Positions 35,212 to 44,322 of a stretch of DNA of 64,000 nucleotides are shown piece after piece (the first letter of the stretch is position 1; every line of letters starts with the position of its first letter). The stretch is from Burkholderia cenocepacia. GTDB taxonomy: Bacteria; Pseudomonadota; Gammaproteobacteria; Burkholderiales; Burkholderiaceae. Made by a program: the position numbers and the translations under genes. The notes under the pieces were generated by a model, which searched no databases, was not told where the DNA came from, and saw only the letters and a list, made by a program, of their open reading frames with translations. The stretch lies in the NCBI RefSeq assembly GCF_014211915.1, contig NZ_CP060040.1:1426001-1490000 (forward strand), written 5' to 3'.

Positions 35212-35789
35212 ATCCGGCGGACAGCCGCGCGGCAGACGGCAACCGATCACACGGGGAACGCATGGCACCGAACACGACGACGATCGACATCCGCGCGGCC
35301 ACCTCCGCCGATGCACCGGCCATCGCCAGCATTCACGTCGCGTCGTGGCAAGCCACCTACATGGACATCATGCCGGCGCCGTTCCTCGCCGACCTGTCGG
35401 TCGAAAAACGCACGGCCGCGTGGCGCGAGACGCTCGACGCGGGACGACCGCACGTCGCGCTCGCCTTCGCGAACCACGCACCGACCGGCTGGATCGCGTA
35501 CGGCCCGACGCGCGACGCCGACAAGGACGATGCGTGGGGCGAAATCGAAGCGATCTATCTGCACCCGTCGCATTGCGGGCAAGGGATCGGCGCGCGGCTG
35601 GTCGACCATGCATGCCGAGCGCTGCACGACGCGGGTCATGCGTGGGTGTCGCTGTGGGTGCTCGCCAAAAACCGTCGAGCGAGGATGTTCTACGAACGCG
35701 AAGGTTTCGTCGCCGAAGACGACATCAAGACCTTCGAGATCGACGGTACGCCGATCGAGGAAGTGCGCTACTGGCGCGCACTTCCCTGA
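35208..35789 (+). CDS. GNAT-family N-acetyltransferase
   Basis: A 193-residue acetyltransferase (175 if it starts at the ATG at 35262). The acetyl-CoA loop is LHPSHCGQGIGARLVDHACR, and the C-terminal part has ARMFYEREGFVAEDD. The first ATG overlaps the preceding stop, supporting coupling, but the fold begins only after the second ATG. The substrate is unknown. Confidence 0.85.
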   Translation: MNPADSRAADGNRSHGERMAPNTTTIDIRAATSADAPAIASIHVASWQATYMDIMPAPFLADLSVEKRTAAWRETLDAGRPHVALAFANHAPTGWIAYGPTRDADKDDAWGEIEAIYLHPSHCGQGIGARLVDHACRALHDAGHAWVSLWVLAKNRRARMFYEREGFVAEDDIKTFEIDGTPIEEVRYWRALP

Positions 35790-35814
35790 CCGGCATCTTC
35801 GACACGCGCGGCAA

Positions 35815-37161
35815 TCACAGAAACCACCGATACTCCCGCGCGCCGATCTCGTTGCGAAAATCCAGCTCCTCCTGCCGCTTGTTCTCGCAATACACCATCA
35901 CGAACTCGCTGCCGAGCCCTTCGCGCACGGCCCGATGATCCTGCATCGCGGCGACCGCCGACAGCATCTCCTTCGGAAAATCGATGCCGCTGCCGCGATC
36001 GTCGTTGAGCGGCGCGATCGGTTCGCTCTTGGCATCGAGCCCGTGCTCCATCCCCGACAGAATTGCCGCGAGCACCAGGTACGGATTCGCATCGGCGCTC
36101 GCGAGCCGATGCTCGATCCGCAGGTTGCGCGCATCCGACTCGGGAATGCGGATGCACGCGTCGCGATCCTCGAAACCCCAGCTTGCGCGACTCGCCGCGT
36201 TCACCATCGATCCGTAACGGCGAAACGCATTGTGATTCGGCGCGAACACGGGCATGCAATGCGGCAGCAGCGCGAGGCAGCCGGCCACCGCATGCCGCAG
36301 CGGCCGCTGTCCGTCCGCCGCGAGCAGGTTGTTCCCGGCATCGTCGTACAGGCTCACGTGCACGTGCATCCCGCTGCCCGGCGCATGCAGGTACGGCTTG
36401 CCCATGAAGCTCGCGCGATAGCCGTGCTGCAGCGCGACGCCGCGCGTGCTGCGGCAGAACATCGCCGACCAGTCGGCCGCGCGCAGCCCGTCATCGCAAT
36501 GGCCGAAATTGATCTCGAACTGGCCGGGCCCGAGCTCGGCCGTGATCACGGTCGCATCGATCCCTTGCGCGCACGCGACGTCGACCATCTCGTGCAGCAC
36601 GTCGGAGAAACGCGACAGCCGCTCGATATGCATGTTCGGCTGATCGTCGCGATCGTCGGACAGGCGGTCGCGCGGATACTTCGGCATCCCCTCCTCGAGC
36701 TGTGCGTCGAACAGGTAGAACTCGAGCTCGAACGCGACGACCGGCCGGATGCCGCGCCGCGCGAGCCGCTTCAGCACCCGCGCGAGCACCTCGCGCGGCT
36801 CGAACTCGACCGGCGAATCGGTGCCGTCGGTCGTGATCAGCATCTGGCCGAGCGGCTGCTTCTCCCAGGTCACCGGCTTCAGCGTGCCGGGAATCAGCCG
36901 GCGCACGGCGTCCGGGTCGCCGTCGTTGAAACAGTAGTCGCCGATCTTGTAGAGCCCGCCCTGCGTGCCGAGCAGGATGCAGTTCTGCGGCAGCTTCAGC
37001 AGCGAACCCGCCGCGACCTTTTCGAGCGCATCGATCGGATAGCGCTTGCCGTAGAAGTGCCCGGGCAGGTCGAGGCAGATCAGGTCGACATAACGGATCT
37101 CGGGGTGCGCCTGCCGGAATGCGCGGACTTCACTGACCAGCGCGGAAACGACGTCAGCCAT
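35815..37161 (-). CDS. puuA: Glutamine synthetase-family gamma-glutamylpolyamine synthetase
   Basis: A 448-residue GS-like ligase, most like PuuA, which attaches glutamate to putrescine. It shows AFELEFYLFD, the GPGQFEINFGHCDDG segment, GSGMHVHVSLYD and the nucleotide-binding RIEHRLASADANPYLVLAA. It lacks the adenylylation-site region of true GlnA. Its neighbours are a PuuR-like regulator and a PuuB-like oxidase on the same strand. The assignment rests on this cluster; other amines could be substrates. Confidence 0.82.
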   Translation of the reverse strand: MADVVSALVSEVRAFRQAHPEIRYVDLICLDLPGHFYGKRYPIDALEKVAAGSLLKLPQNCILLGTQGGLYKIGDYCFNDGDPDAVRRLIPGTLKPVTWEKQPLGQMLITTDGTDSPVEFEPREVLARVLKRLARRGIRPVVAFELEFYLFDAQLEEGMPKYPRDRLSDDRDDQPNMHIERLSRFSDVLHEMVDVACAQGIDATVITAELGPGQFEINFGHCDDGLRAADWSAMFCRSTRGVALQHGYRASFMGKPYLHAPGSGMHVHVSLYDDAGNNLLAADGQRPLRHAVAGCLALLPHCMPVFAPNHNAFRRYGSMVNAASRASWGFEDRDACIRIPESDARNLRIEHRLASADANPYLVLAAILSGMEHGLDAKSEPIAPLNDDRGSGIDFPKEMLSAVAAMQDHRAVREGLGSEFVMVYCENKRQEELDFRNEIGAREYRWFL

Positions 37162-37318
37162 GTCTCATCCTTTCCATGTCTTGTATGGCGGTGCCGCGGC
37201 GCGGCGAACCGGATTCATGCGACGCACGGGGCAACGCATGCCGCATGTCGCTCAGTAGTGCAAAAAGGCTACGTGACGAGGCGACCAGCACTCCAGCCCG
37301 CCCCGCCGACCACTCAAT

Positions 37319-37876
37319 TCAGGTGAATACCCAGATCACGCGCGTCGGCGCGTCAGTCAGGTTCGCGTAACGGAACCGCTTGTGCGCGGGAAGCTGGAAT
37401 GCATCGTTCGGGCCGAGCGTGACCGGCGTGTCGTCGCCGTCGATCCAGATCGTCAGTTCTCCTTCGAGCACGAAGCCGCCCTGCTCGTCGCTGTCGTCGA
37501 CCGGCCGCTCGCCGCTGCTGGCGCCCGGCCCGAGATGGCTTTCGAGGATCGAGAAGCGCGAATGCATGTTCGGTGACACGAGGATGTCGGTAATGCCGGC
37601 CGCGTAATACACGGTGCGCCGCTCGTCGGGCCGCGTGACCCACGGCACGCTGCGCGGCTTGCTGAGGCTGTAGAAATACGTGGTCGGCACGCCGAGCGCC
37701 TCGCCGATCGCGGTGAGATCCGCGACCGTCGGGCGCGACAGCCCGCGTTCGACCTGCGACAGAAAGCCGACCGAGCGGCCGATCCGTTCGGCAAGATCGT
37801 TCAGCGTCACCTTGCGATGCTTGCGCAGGTCACGGATCAGGATCGCCAGACTTTCTATCTCTTCCTGTTCATTCAT
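37319..37876 (-). CDS. puuR: XRE-cupin regulator, PuuR-like
   Basis: A 185-residue regulator with an N-terminal XRE helix-turn-helix (residues 10-64, KVTLNDLAERIGRSVGFLSQ) and a C-terminal cupin sensor domain (about 105-180). PuuR of E. coli has the same layout and represses putrescine use. It lies between the PuuA- and PuuB-like genes. A possible operator is the TTTCATGAAA repeat upstream of the oxidase. Confidence 0.82.
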   Translation of the reverse strand: MNEQEEIESLAILIRDLRKHRKVTLNDLAERIGRSVGFLSQVERGLSRPTVADLTAIGEALGVPTTYFYSLSKPRSVPWVTRPDERRTVYYAAGITDILVSPNMHSRFSILESHLGPGASSGERPVDDSDEQGGFVLEGELTIWIDGDDTPVTLGPNDAFQLPAHKRFRYANLTDAPTRVIWVFT

Positions 37877-37898
37877 GATGTGATGGATTCCGATGTAA

Positions 37899-39188
37899 TC
37901 AGACGGTATCGCGCAGACGGTACCAGGCCTTGCCGATCGCTTCGAGCGGCGCGGCCAGCCGGTCGCCGCCGGGGAAGCGCGGGTTGCGGATGCGCTGGTA
38001 CTGCGCGAGCAGGCGTGCGTCGCCGAGCACGGCGTCGGCCACCGCACGCGCGCCGGCGAGCGTCGGCAGCACGCCATGCCCCGAAAAGCCCTGCAGCCAG
38101 AAGCGCTGCCCGCGGCGGCCGATGTCCGGCGTGCGGCGCATGCTGATGTCGATGTGACCGCCCCACGCGTAATCGAGCGGTACGCCGGCCAGTTGCGGAA
38201 ACACGCGTTCGAGGTGCGGGCGCGTCGCCGCCGCGATATCGGCCGGGATGCCGCCGAGATACGTGCAGCCGCCGCCGAACAGCAGCCGGTTGTCGGGGCT
38301 CAGGCGAAAGTAGTCGGGCACGAACTGGTTGTCGATCACGCAACTGTTGCGCGGCAGCAGCGCACGCGCGACGTCGGCCGCGAGCGGCGCGGTGGCGACC
38401 TGATATGTGCCGACCGGCAGCAGCCGGCGCGCGAGATCGCGGTCGAGCCGGTCGACGTATGCATTGCAGGCGAGCACCAGCACGTCCGCGCGCACTTCGC
38501 CACGCGCCGTGCGGGCGACGTAGCCGCTGGCCGTCTCGCGCCAGTCGAGCACGCGGCTCTGTTCGAAGATGCGGCCGCCCGCGCGCTCGATCGTCCGTGC
38601 GAGGCCGAGCGCGAGCTTCAACGGGTTCAGGTGGCCGGCCTCCGGATCGTGAAGCGCCGCGAGATAGCGCGTGCCGCCGATCCATTCGGGCATCTCGTCG
38701 CGCTCGATCATGCGCAGCCGATCATAGCCCCAGCGTTCGGCCGCCTCGTCGCGCGCGTGCGCCAGCATCGCGACGCGCCGCGGGCGCACCGCGGCCCACA
38801 GGCTGCCGGGCCGGTAGTCGATGTCGAAACCGTGCCGCGCCGGCAGTTCGCGCACTTCGGCCGCCGCCCAGCGCATGCTGTCCCACAGCAGGCGCGCGCC
38901 GTCGCGGCCAAGCGCATCCTCGAGCGGCTGCATGTCGCACGACCAGCCGAGCAGCGCCTGTCCACCGTTGCGGCCCGATGCGGCCCACGCGACGCGGCTC
39001 GCCTCGAGCATGACGACGCGCTTGCCGGCCAGCGCGAGTCGCAGCGCCGTATGCAGCCCGCTGAAGCCCGCGCCGACGACCAGCACGTCAGCGTCGACGC
39101 GCTCGTCCAGCGTCGGCCGAAGCGGGATCGGCGCCGGGTAGGTGCCGGCGTAGTAGCTGGCGACGTGACGGTCGGACTGCACGAACAT
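37899..39188 (-). CDS. puuB: FAD-dependent oxidase, PuuB-like
   Basis: A 429-residue DAO-family flavoprotein. The FAD motif is VLVVGAGFSGLHTAL near residue 35, followed by ASGRNGGQALLGW and the C-terminal GFSGHGVLPT loop. PuuB oxidises gamma-glutamylputrescine. The ATG at 39188 has a GGGAG site. It is first gene of the puuB-puuR-puuA set. D-amino acids or other glutamylated amines are possible substrates. Confidence 0.82.
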   Translation of the reverse strand: MFVQSDRHVASYYAGTYPAPIPLRPTLDERVDADVLVVGAGFSGLHTALRLALAGKRVVMLEASRVAWAASGRNGGQALLGWSCDMQPLEDALGRDGARLLWDSMRWAAAEVRELPARHGFDIDYRPGSLWAAVRPRRVAMLAHARDEAAERWGYDRLRMIERDEMPEWIGGTRYLAALHDPEAGHLNPLKLALGLARTIERAGGRIFEQSRVLDWRETASGYVARTARGEVRADVLVLACNAYVDRLDRDLARRLLPVGTYQVATAPLAADVARALLPRNSCVIDNQFVPDYFRLSPDNRLLFGGGCTYLGGIPADIAAATRPHLERVFPQLAGVPLDYAWGGHIDISMRRTPDIGRRGQRFWLQGFSGHGVLPTLAGARAVADAVLGDARLLAQYQRIRNPRFPGGDRLAAPLEAIGKAWYRLRDTV

Positions 39189-39218
39189 GCGGACTCCCGT
39201 GAAAATTACGCCGAGAAA

Positions 39219-39249
39219 TTTCATGAAAAACTAGCATGGCAATTTCATG
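39219..39249. promoter_or_regulatory. Candidate PuuR operator
   Basis: The perfect palindrome TTTCATGAAA (39219-39228) is followed by the half-site TTTCATG (39243-39249) and a further ATGAAA at 39289-39294. All lie 30-110 bases upstream of the PuuB-like start. Repeated half-sites suit an XRE-type repressor. Confidence 0.45.
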
Positions 39250-39472
39250 CGGGCAAGCGGGAGGATCGGCGCCCGTGTCGTCATTGAAATGAAAGGCACG
39301 CCAATTGCGCATGCAGCACCGGGTCGCCCCGCCACCGTCCGTGTCTTTACCGTGTGCGGTCGCGGCCGATAATGAATGTATGCACGTTCTCCCTCGCGGC
39401 CGGCTTCCCGGCGCGCACTGCCAAAGCCGCTAGGGCCGACCACCCCGCATCGCCCCAAGGAGCCAGCCCAGC

Positions 39473-39700
39473 ATGACCACGCGATTCAAGCTAGGCGACC
39501 ACGTCCGCTGGAATTCCGAAGCCGGCTACGTGACCGGCACGATCATCGCGATCCATACCGCCGACTTCGACTACAAGGGGCATCGCCATCGCGCGTCGCC
39601 CGACGATCCGCAGTACGAGATCAAGAGCGACCGGACCGACCACGTCGCCGCGCATCGCGGCCGCGTACTCGAACGCATCGCCGGCAAGGACGGCGCATGA
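39473..39700 (+). CDS. DUF2945 (HVA1-like) protein
   Basis: A 75-residue protein of the DUF2945 family, with FKLGDHVRWNSEAGYVTGTI at the start and DDPQYEIKSDRTDHVAAH later. It is an SH3-like small fold with no known function. An AAGGAG site precedes the ATG. Its stop overlaps the DUF488 gene by 4 bases; the two families are often adjacent. Confidence 0.88.
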   Translation: MTTRFKLGDHVRWNSEAGYVTGTIIAIHTADFDYKGHRHRASPDDPQYEIKSDRTDHVAAHRGRVLERIAGKDGA

Positions 39701-40281
39701 CGCTCCCGTTCTATACGATCGGCCATTCGAACCGCACGCTCGACGAATTCGTCGACCTGCTCGACGCGGTCGAGATCACGTTGCTCGCGGATATCCGCAA
39801 GATGACGCGTTCGCGCACCAACCCGCAATTCAACGAAGCGACGCTGCCCGATGCGCTCGCCGCCGCCGACATCGCGTACGAACACATCGCCGAACTCGGC
39901 GGCCTGCGCGGCAAGTCGCACGGCGTACCCGACGACGTCAACGATTTCTGGACCAACCGCAGCTTTCACCGCTACGCGGATTACGCGCTGTCGCCGGCGT
40001 TTCATGCGGGCCTCGACCAACTGATCGCCCAGGGGCACGAGCAGCGCTGCGCGATCATGTGTTCGGAAGCCGTGTGGTGGCGCTGCCACCGGCGTATCGT
40101 GTCCGACTACCTGATCGCGCGCGGCGAAACGGTGCTGCACATCATGGGCCGCAACCGCGTGGAGCTCGCGCGCCTGACCGCCGGCGCGGTGGTCCGGGAC
40201 GACGGCACGATCGTCTATCCGAATGTCGACGACGACCACGACGACGCCGCACCGGCCAAAGGTGCCCAACCGGACGCGTGA
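39697..40281 (+). CDS. DUF488 domain protein
   Basis: A 194-residue protein with the DUF488 landmarks FYTIGHSNRTLDEFVDLL at the N-terminus, DIRKMTRSR, and the CSEAVWWRCHRRIVSDYL segment whose Cys-Glu-Cys-His-Arg pattern suggests a catalytic or nucleic-acid site. Function is unproven. It is translationally coupled to the DUF2945 gene. Confidence 0.88.
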   Translation: MTLPFYTIGHSNRTLDEFVDLLDAVEITLLADIRKMTRSRTNPQFNEATLPDALAAADIAYEHIAELGGLRGKSHGVPDDVNDFWTNRSFHRYADYALSPAFHAGLDQLIAQGHEQRCAIMCSEAVWWRCHRRIVSDYLIARGETVLHIMGRNRVELARLTAGAVVRDDGTIVYPNVDDDHDDAAPAKGAQPDA

Positions 40282-40401
40282 CGTCACGCACCCGCGTGCG
40301 CACCGGCTTCCGGCGGCCGCGATCCTGCATTACCATCGTGCGACCGTCATGCCTGCGCTCGTCCGGCAAGCGGGCTCCCCCACCTCTTCCGTTGCGCACC
40401 A

Positions 40402-41139
40402 ATGCTCGCTCTCATCATCATCGCCGGCCTGTGGGCCGGCCTCCAGAACGCCCTCGCGGGCGGCGGTTCGTTCGTCACGCTGCCCGCACTGATCGTGTCG
40501 GGGATGTCGCCGCTCGCGGCCAACATCACGTCGACGGTCGCCCTGTTCCCCGGCCAGGTGACGACGGGCTGGGCGAGCCGCAACATGGTGAGCGGCGTGG
40601 GCAGGCTGCCGTTTCGCGCACTGTTCGCGATCAGCGTGGCCGGCGGCGCGCTCGGCGGCCTGCTGCTGCTGAAAACGCCGTCGTCGATCTTCTCGCATCT
40701 GGTGCCGTGGCTCGTGCTGTTCGCGACGATCGTGTTCGCGTGGGGCAGTTTCTTCCGCAAGCCGGGTGCCGGCGCGCAACATCTCGGCCCGGTCGCGGCC
40801 GGGGTCTCGCAGTTCCTGATCGCGATCTACGGCGGCTACTTCGGCGGCGGCATCGGGTTCCTGATGATGGCCGCACTGACGATGGCCGGCCTGCCGCCGC
40901 GTCACGCGATGTCGACCAAGAACGCGCTCGCGGGCGTGATGAACGCGTCGGCGGTCGTGCTGTTCGTCACCTCGCCGCACCTGCACTGGCGTGAGGCGAT
41001 CGCGCTCGGCGGCGGCGCAATCGTCGGCGGCCTGCTCGGCGCGTGGGCGCTGCATCGCGTGAACGAACGCGTGCTGCGCATCGCGATCGTCTGCATCGGC
41101 GCGCTGCTGACCATCGGGTTGTTCGTCAAACCGATCTGA
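40402..41139 (+). CDS. TauE/SafE (TSUP) family permease
   Basis: A 245-residue membrane protein with about seven or eight helices in the TSUP pattern. The two diagnostic repeats are LQNALAGGGSFVTLPALIVSGM at the start and IYGGYFGGGIGFLMMAAL in the middle. Members export sulfite or sulfonates, but the substrate cannot be read here. It stands alone between a DUF488 gene and a permease. Confidence 0.88.
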   Translation: MLALIIIAGLWAGLQNALAGGGSFVTLPALIVSGMSPLAANITSTVALFPGQVTTGWASRNMVSGVGRLPFRALFAISVAGGALGGLLLLKTPSSIFSHLVPWLVLFATIVFAWGSFFRKPGAGAQHLGPVAAGVSQFLIAIYGGYFGGGIGFLMMAALTMAGLPPRHAMSTKNALAGVMNASAVVLFVTSPHLHWREAIALGGGAIVGGLLGAWALHRVNERVLRIAIVCIGALLTIGLFVKPI

Positions 41140-41428
41140 ACCCACGCTCATCCTGCCGCGACCGCGGCAATTGATGAGCAAACCGCAAGACGTCTTTCGC
41201 ATATCTCGTTTGCCGTCGCGGCCACGTCCGACCACAATCCGGGTTGTCGCGATCATCGCCCTCTCGCGGGCACCGATCGGCACACCGTAGCCGCCATCCC
41301 GACTCACCGCCGGCGGCCCGCACATCGCGTCGCACACGCTCCCTCGACATCGGCGCCCCCGCGGCGGCGGAACGCCTGCCGCCGTGCCGCCCGATACGTT
41401 CCCGGCCAACAATAACTAGAGGTAGGAG

Positions 41429-42808
41429 ATGCAGGACAACACGTTGAGGCAGAGCCTCAAGCAACGGCACATCACGATGATCGCGCTCGGCGGCGTGATC
41501 GGCGCGGGCCTATTCGTCGGCTCCGGCGCGATCATCGCAACGGCCGGCCCCGCGGCAATCCTGTCGTACCTGATCGGCGGCGTGATCGTCACGCTGGTCA
41601 TGTTCATGCTCGGCGAAATGGCGTCCCGCAATCCCGACAGCGGCTCGTTCTCCACGTACGCGAGCAGCTACCTCGGCGAATGGGCCGGCTTCGCGGTCGG
41701 CTGGCTGTACTGGTTCAAGTCGATGATGACGATCACCGTCGAAGCGATCCTGCTCGGCGCGATCCTCCACGATTTCCTGCCGTGGCTGCCGGTCTGGGGC
41801 GGCGCGCTATTCATGCTGGTCACGCTGATCGCGAGCAACGCGTACTCGGTGCGCTCGTTCGGCGAAGCCGAATACTGGCTGTCGTTCGCGAAGGTCGCGA
41901 CGATCATCGTGTTCATGGCGCTCGGCGCGTCGATCCTGCTCGGCTTCCAGCCGCGCATTCCCGCTCCGGGGCTCGTGAACCTGACCGATCACGGCGGCTT
42001 CATGCCGAACGGCATCTCGCCCGTGCTCGCCGGCGTGATGGTCGTGATCTTCTCGCTCGGCGGCAGCGAGATCGCGGCGGTAGCCGCGGGCGAATCGGAA
42101 AACCCGAGCAGGAACGTGATCCGCGCGATCAAGAGCGTGATCGTGCGCGTGATGGTGTTCTACGTCGGCTCGGTGTCGATCCTGATCCTGTGCATGCCGT
42201 GGACCGACAAGGTCAACCTGAAATCGCCGTACGTGTCGCTGTTCGGCATGGCGGGCTTCACGGGCGCCGCCGTCGCGATGAAGATCGTGCTGTTCGTGTC
42301 GTTCATGTCGGTGATGAACTCGTTCCTGTTCTCGAACTCGCGCATGCTGTTCTCGCTGAGCCAGCGCGGCCACGCGCCGGCGATGTTCGGCCGCACCAAC
42401 GCGAAGGGCGTGCCGATGAACGCGCTCGTGCTGTGCCTCGCCATCTGCGTGTCGATCCTGGGCATTCACTTCGTGAGCGGCGGCGATCTGTTCCTGATGC
42501 TCGCGAAGAGCAGCGGCGCGTTCGTGATGATCGTGTGGATCTTCATCATCGTCGCGCATTTCGCGATGCGTCGGCAGACGAAGCACGAGCAACGCGACCC
42601 GACGGCGTTCCGCGCGTGGTTCTATCCGGTGTCGAACTGGGTCGCGCTGCTGGCGCTGGTGGCCGTGCTGGGGTCGCAGGCGTTCAACCCGGATTCGCGC
42701 TTCCAGTTCTGGTTCACGGTCCTGACGGCGCTCGCGATCGTCGCGGCGTACTTTCTGCGGCGCAGGCAGCCGTCGTTCGGGCAGGCCGCCGGCGCGAAGG
42801 GTCGTTGA
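41429..42808 (+). CDS. Amino-acid permease, AAT family
   Basis: A 459-residue APC-superfamily transporter with about twelve helices. The first block HITMIALGGVIGAGLFVGSG, then GEMASRNPDSGSFSTYAS, and the later SLGGSEIAAVAAGESENPSR are characteristic of the GabP/ProY/AroP group. It takes up an amino acid or GABA with protons. GABA would fit the nearby putrescine pathway, but that is inference. The 289-base gap before it shows no gene. Confidence 0.9.
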   Translation: MQDNTLRQSLKQRHITMIALGGVIGAGLFVGSGAIIATAGPAAILSYLIGGVIVTLVMFMLGEMASRNPDSGSFSTYASSYLGEWAGFAVGWLYWFKSMMTITVEAILLGAILHDFLPWLPVWGGALFMLVTLIASNAYSVRSFGEAEYWLSFAKVATIIVFMALGASILLGFQPRIPAPGLVNLTDHGGFMPNGISPVLAGVMVVIFSLGGSEIAAVAAGESENPSRNVIRAIKSVIVRVMVFYVGSVSILILCMPWTDKVNLKSPYVSLFGMAGFTGAAVAMKIVLFVSFMSVMNSFLFSNSRMLFSLSQRGHAPAMFGRTNAKGVPMNALVLCLAICVSILGIHFVSGGDLFLMLAKSSGAFVMIVWIFIIVAHFAMRRQTKHEQRDPTAFRAWFYPVSNWVALLALVAVLGSQAFNPDSRFQFWFTVLTALAIVAAYFLRRRQPSFGQAAGAKGR

Positions 42809-42841
42809 CCGGCGGCAGGCCGACCGGCGTGCGCGTTCCGT

Positions 42842-43420
42842 TCAGCCGAACGGCCGCACGCCGATCAGCGGGCCGTGCAGGAACCGCGCGAACACGGCCC
42901 ACGCGACGAGGCCAGCCGCAACGGTTGCGATGTCGCCGGCCAGCCCGCCGGCCGGATAGCGGACACCGTCGCGGCGATCCCTAGCACGCGACACGACGAA
43001 ATCGACGATCGACCACACGAAAAACGCACCGAACAGCACGACCGCGTGCACGGTACCGTTCACGAGCAGGTGCGCGACCGCCCAGACCATCGTGCCGGCC
43101 AGCATCGGATGCCCGACGAGCGTCTTGATCCGGTTGCGCGGCACGTACGACGCGGCGATCAGCACGAACGCGACCGCGGTCAGCATGCCCGTCAGGTGGC
43201 GCACGCCGACCGGCGACACCCACAGCAGCGTCGCGCCCGCACGGGCGACCCCGTACCCCCAGACGATCAGCACGAAGCCGACGATCGACGCGATCGCGTA
43301 ACCGCCCTTCCAGCCCTTCTCGCCGATCCGCTCGATCGTCGCGGACCGCCAGCCGTCGGCGACGATCCGGATCGAGTGCACACCGAGGAAGATCGCTAAA
43401 CCGAGAATCAGGACGAGCAT
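42842..43420 (-). CDS. NnrU-family membrane protein
   Basis: A 192-residue protein with five or six membrane helices and NnrU marks HSIRIVADGWR near the N-terminus and GHPMLAGTMVWAVAHLLVNG in the middle. NnrU is linked to nitric-oxide metabolism and isoprenoid-like isomerases. It converges on the permease gene. No denitrification genes lie nearby. Confidence 0.87.
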   Translation of the reverse strand: MLVLILGLAIFLGVHSIRIVADGWRSATIERIGEKGWKGGYAIASIVGFVLIVWGYGVARAGATLLWVSPVGVRHLTGMLTAVAFVLIAASYVPRNRIKTLVGHPMLAGTMVWAVAHLLVNGTVHAVVLFGAFFVWSIVDFVVSRARDRRDGVRYPAGGLAGDIATVAAGLVAWAVFARFLHGPLIGVRPFG

Positions 43421-43722
43421 CGGCTGTCTCCGTCTGGAATGATGAGTGGGGAAGCGTGCCGCGCGGCGTCCGGTGCGCCGTTCGCGGGGCCGGCGGCGAG
43501 GCCGGCGCGGGTCGCGCGAGGCACGGGCGCAACCCGCGCCGATCATAAACGCCGGCGGCGCGGTTGTGAAGCATGCAGGACGTGCGGGGCGTCAAGCTCG
43601 ATGCGTTCGGGCGCCGGATCGTGCGCGCGAGTCGGCCGCGCAGCGTGCGGGTCGGGAGCGACAGGCGAGTCGGAAAGTAAGGAAAGCGAAAATCGCGAGA
43701 TCGTCGCTCCTCGTGATGGGGA
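43421..43722. other. Gene-free region before the TfoX gene
   Basis: This stretch of about 300 bases separates the divergently placed NnrU start and TfoX stop. Long open frames here are shadows or compositional. I see no clear terminator or promoter. Confidence 0.3.
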
Positions 43723-44322
43723 CTACGCCTGTTTGCGCTTCGCCGCGGGTTTCCGTGCCGGCGCGGGCGATGATTTCGATGCCGGTTTCGGTTTCTGCGC
43801 CGACGCCGGTTTCGATGTGGATTTCGCCGCCTGCTTCGTTTTCTGGGCCGACGCGGGTTTCGTTGCCGGTTTTGTTGCAGGCTTCGTCGCCGGTTTCGGC
43901 GCAGCCTTCACTGCAGTTTTCGGCGCGGCTTTCGGCCCCGCCCCGGATACCGTCTTCGACGCCGCCCTCGCCTTGCGCTTCGGCGGCCCGGCCAGCAGCG
44001 CCGCGCGATACGCGCTGCGACACCAGTCGAACAGCGCACCCGCGTCCTCGAGCACGTCGGCCGGCGTTTCGTAATAGCCCTCGAGCGAGACGGTGCGCGT
44101 GGGCCGCGCATACGAGAACGGCCCCATCCCGGCCGCGACGAACGCCGGCCGGTTCACATCGTCGACCCGCAGGAACAGCGACCCGCGCGACATGAAGCCG
44201 AACATCACGCCGTCGAGCCGCAACGCCGCGCCGCTGAAGAACCGTGCAACGGCGACCGTACCCAGCGGCGCAAGCTGATACGCGATTTCCTCGCCGTGCG
44301 CCTTCTCCGCCTGCCAGCTCAT
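43723..44322 (-). CDS. TfoX N-domain protein with histone H1-like tail
   Basis: A 199-residue protein. Residues 1-105 are a TfoX N-terminal domain (RFFSGAALRLDGVMFGFMSRGSLFLRVDD). The rest is a low-complexity Lys/Ala/Pro tail with tandem KPAT and KPASAQK units, resembling histone H1 or AlgP tails and likely to bind DNA. The start overlaps the upstream dehydrogenase stop by 4 bases. The tail repeats are prone to length change between strains. Confidence 0.83.
   Translation of the reverse strand: MSWQAEKAHGEEIAYQLAPLGTVAVARFFSGAALRLDGVMFGFMSRGSLFLRVDDVNRPAFVAAGMGPFSYARPTRTVSLEGYYETPADVLEDAGALFDWCRSAYRAALLAGPPKRKARAASKTVSGAGPKAAPKTAVKAAPKPATKPATKPATKPASAQKTKQAAKSTSKPASAQKPKPASKSSPAPARKPAAKRKQA

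Noticed and set aside
43439..44074. Phe/Ala-rich forward frame antisense to the TfoX-like gene
   Set aside because: It is the mirror of the Lys/Ala/Pro tail, not a separate gene.
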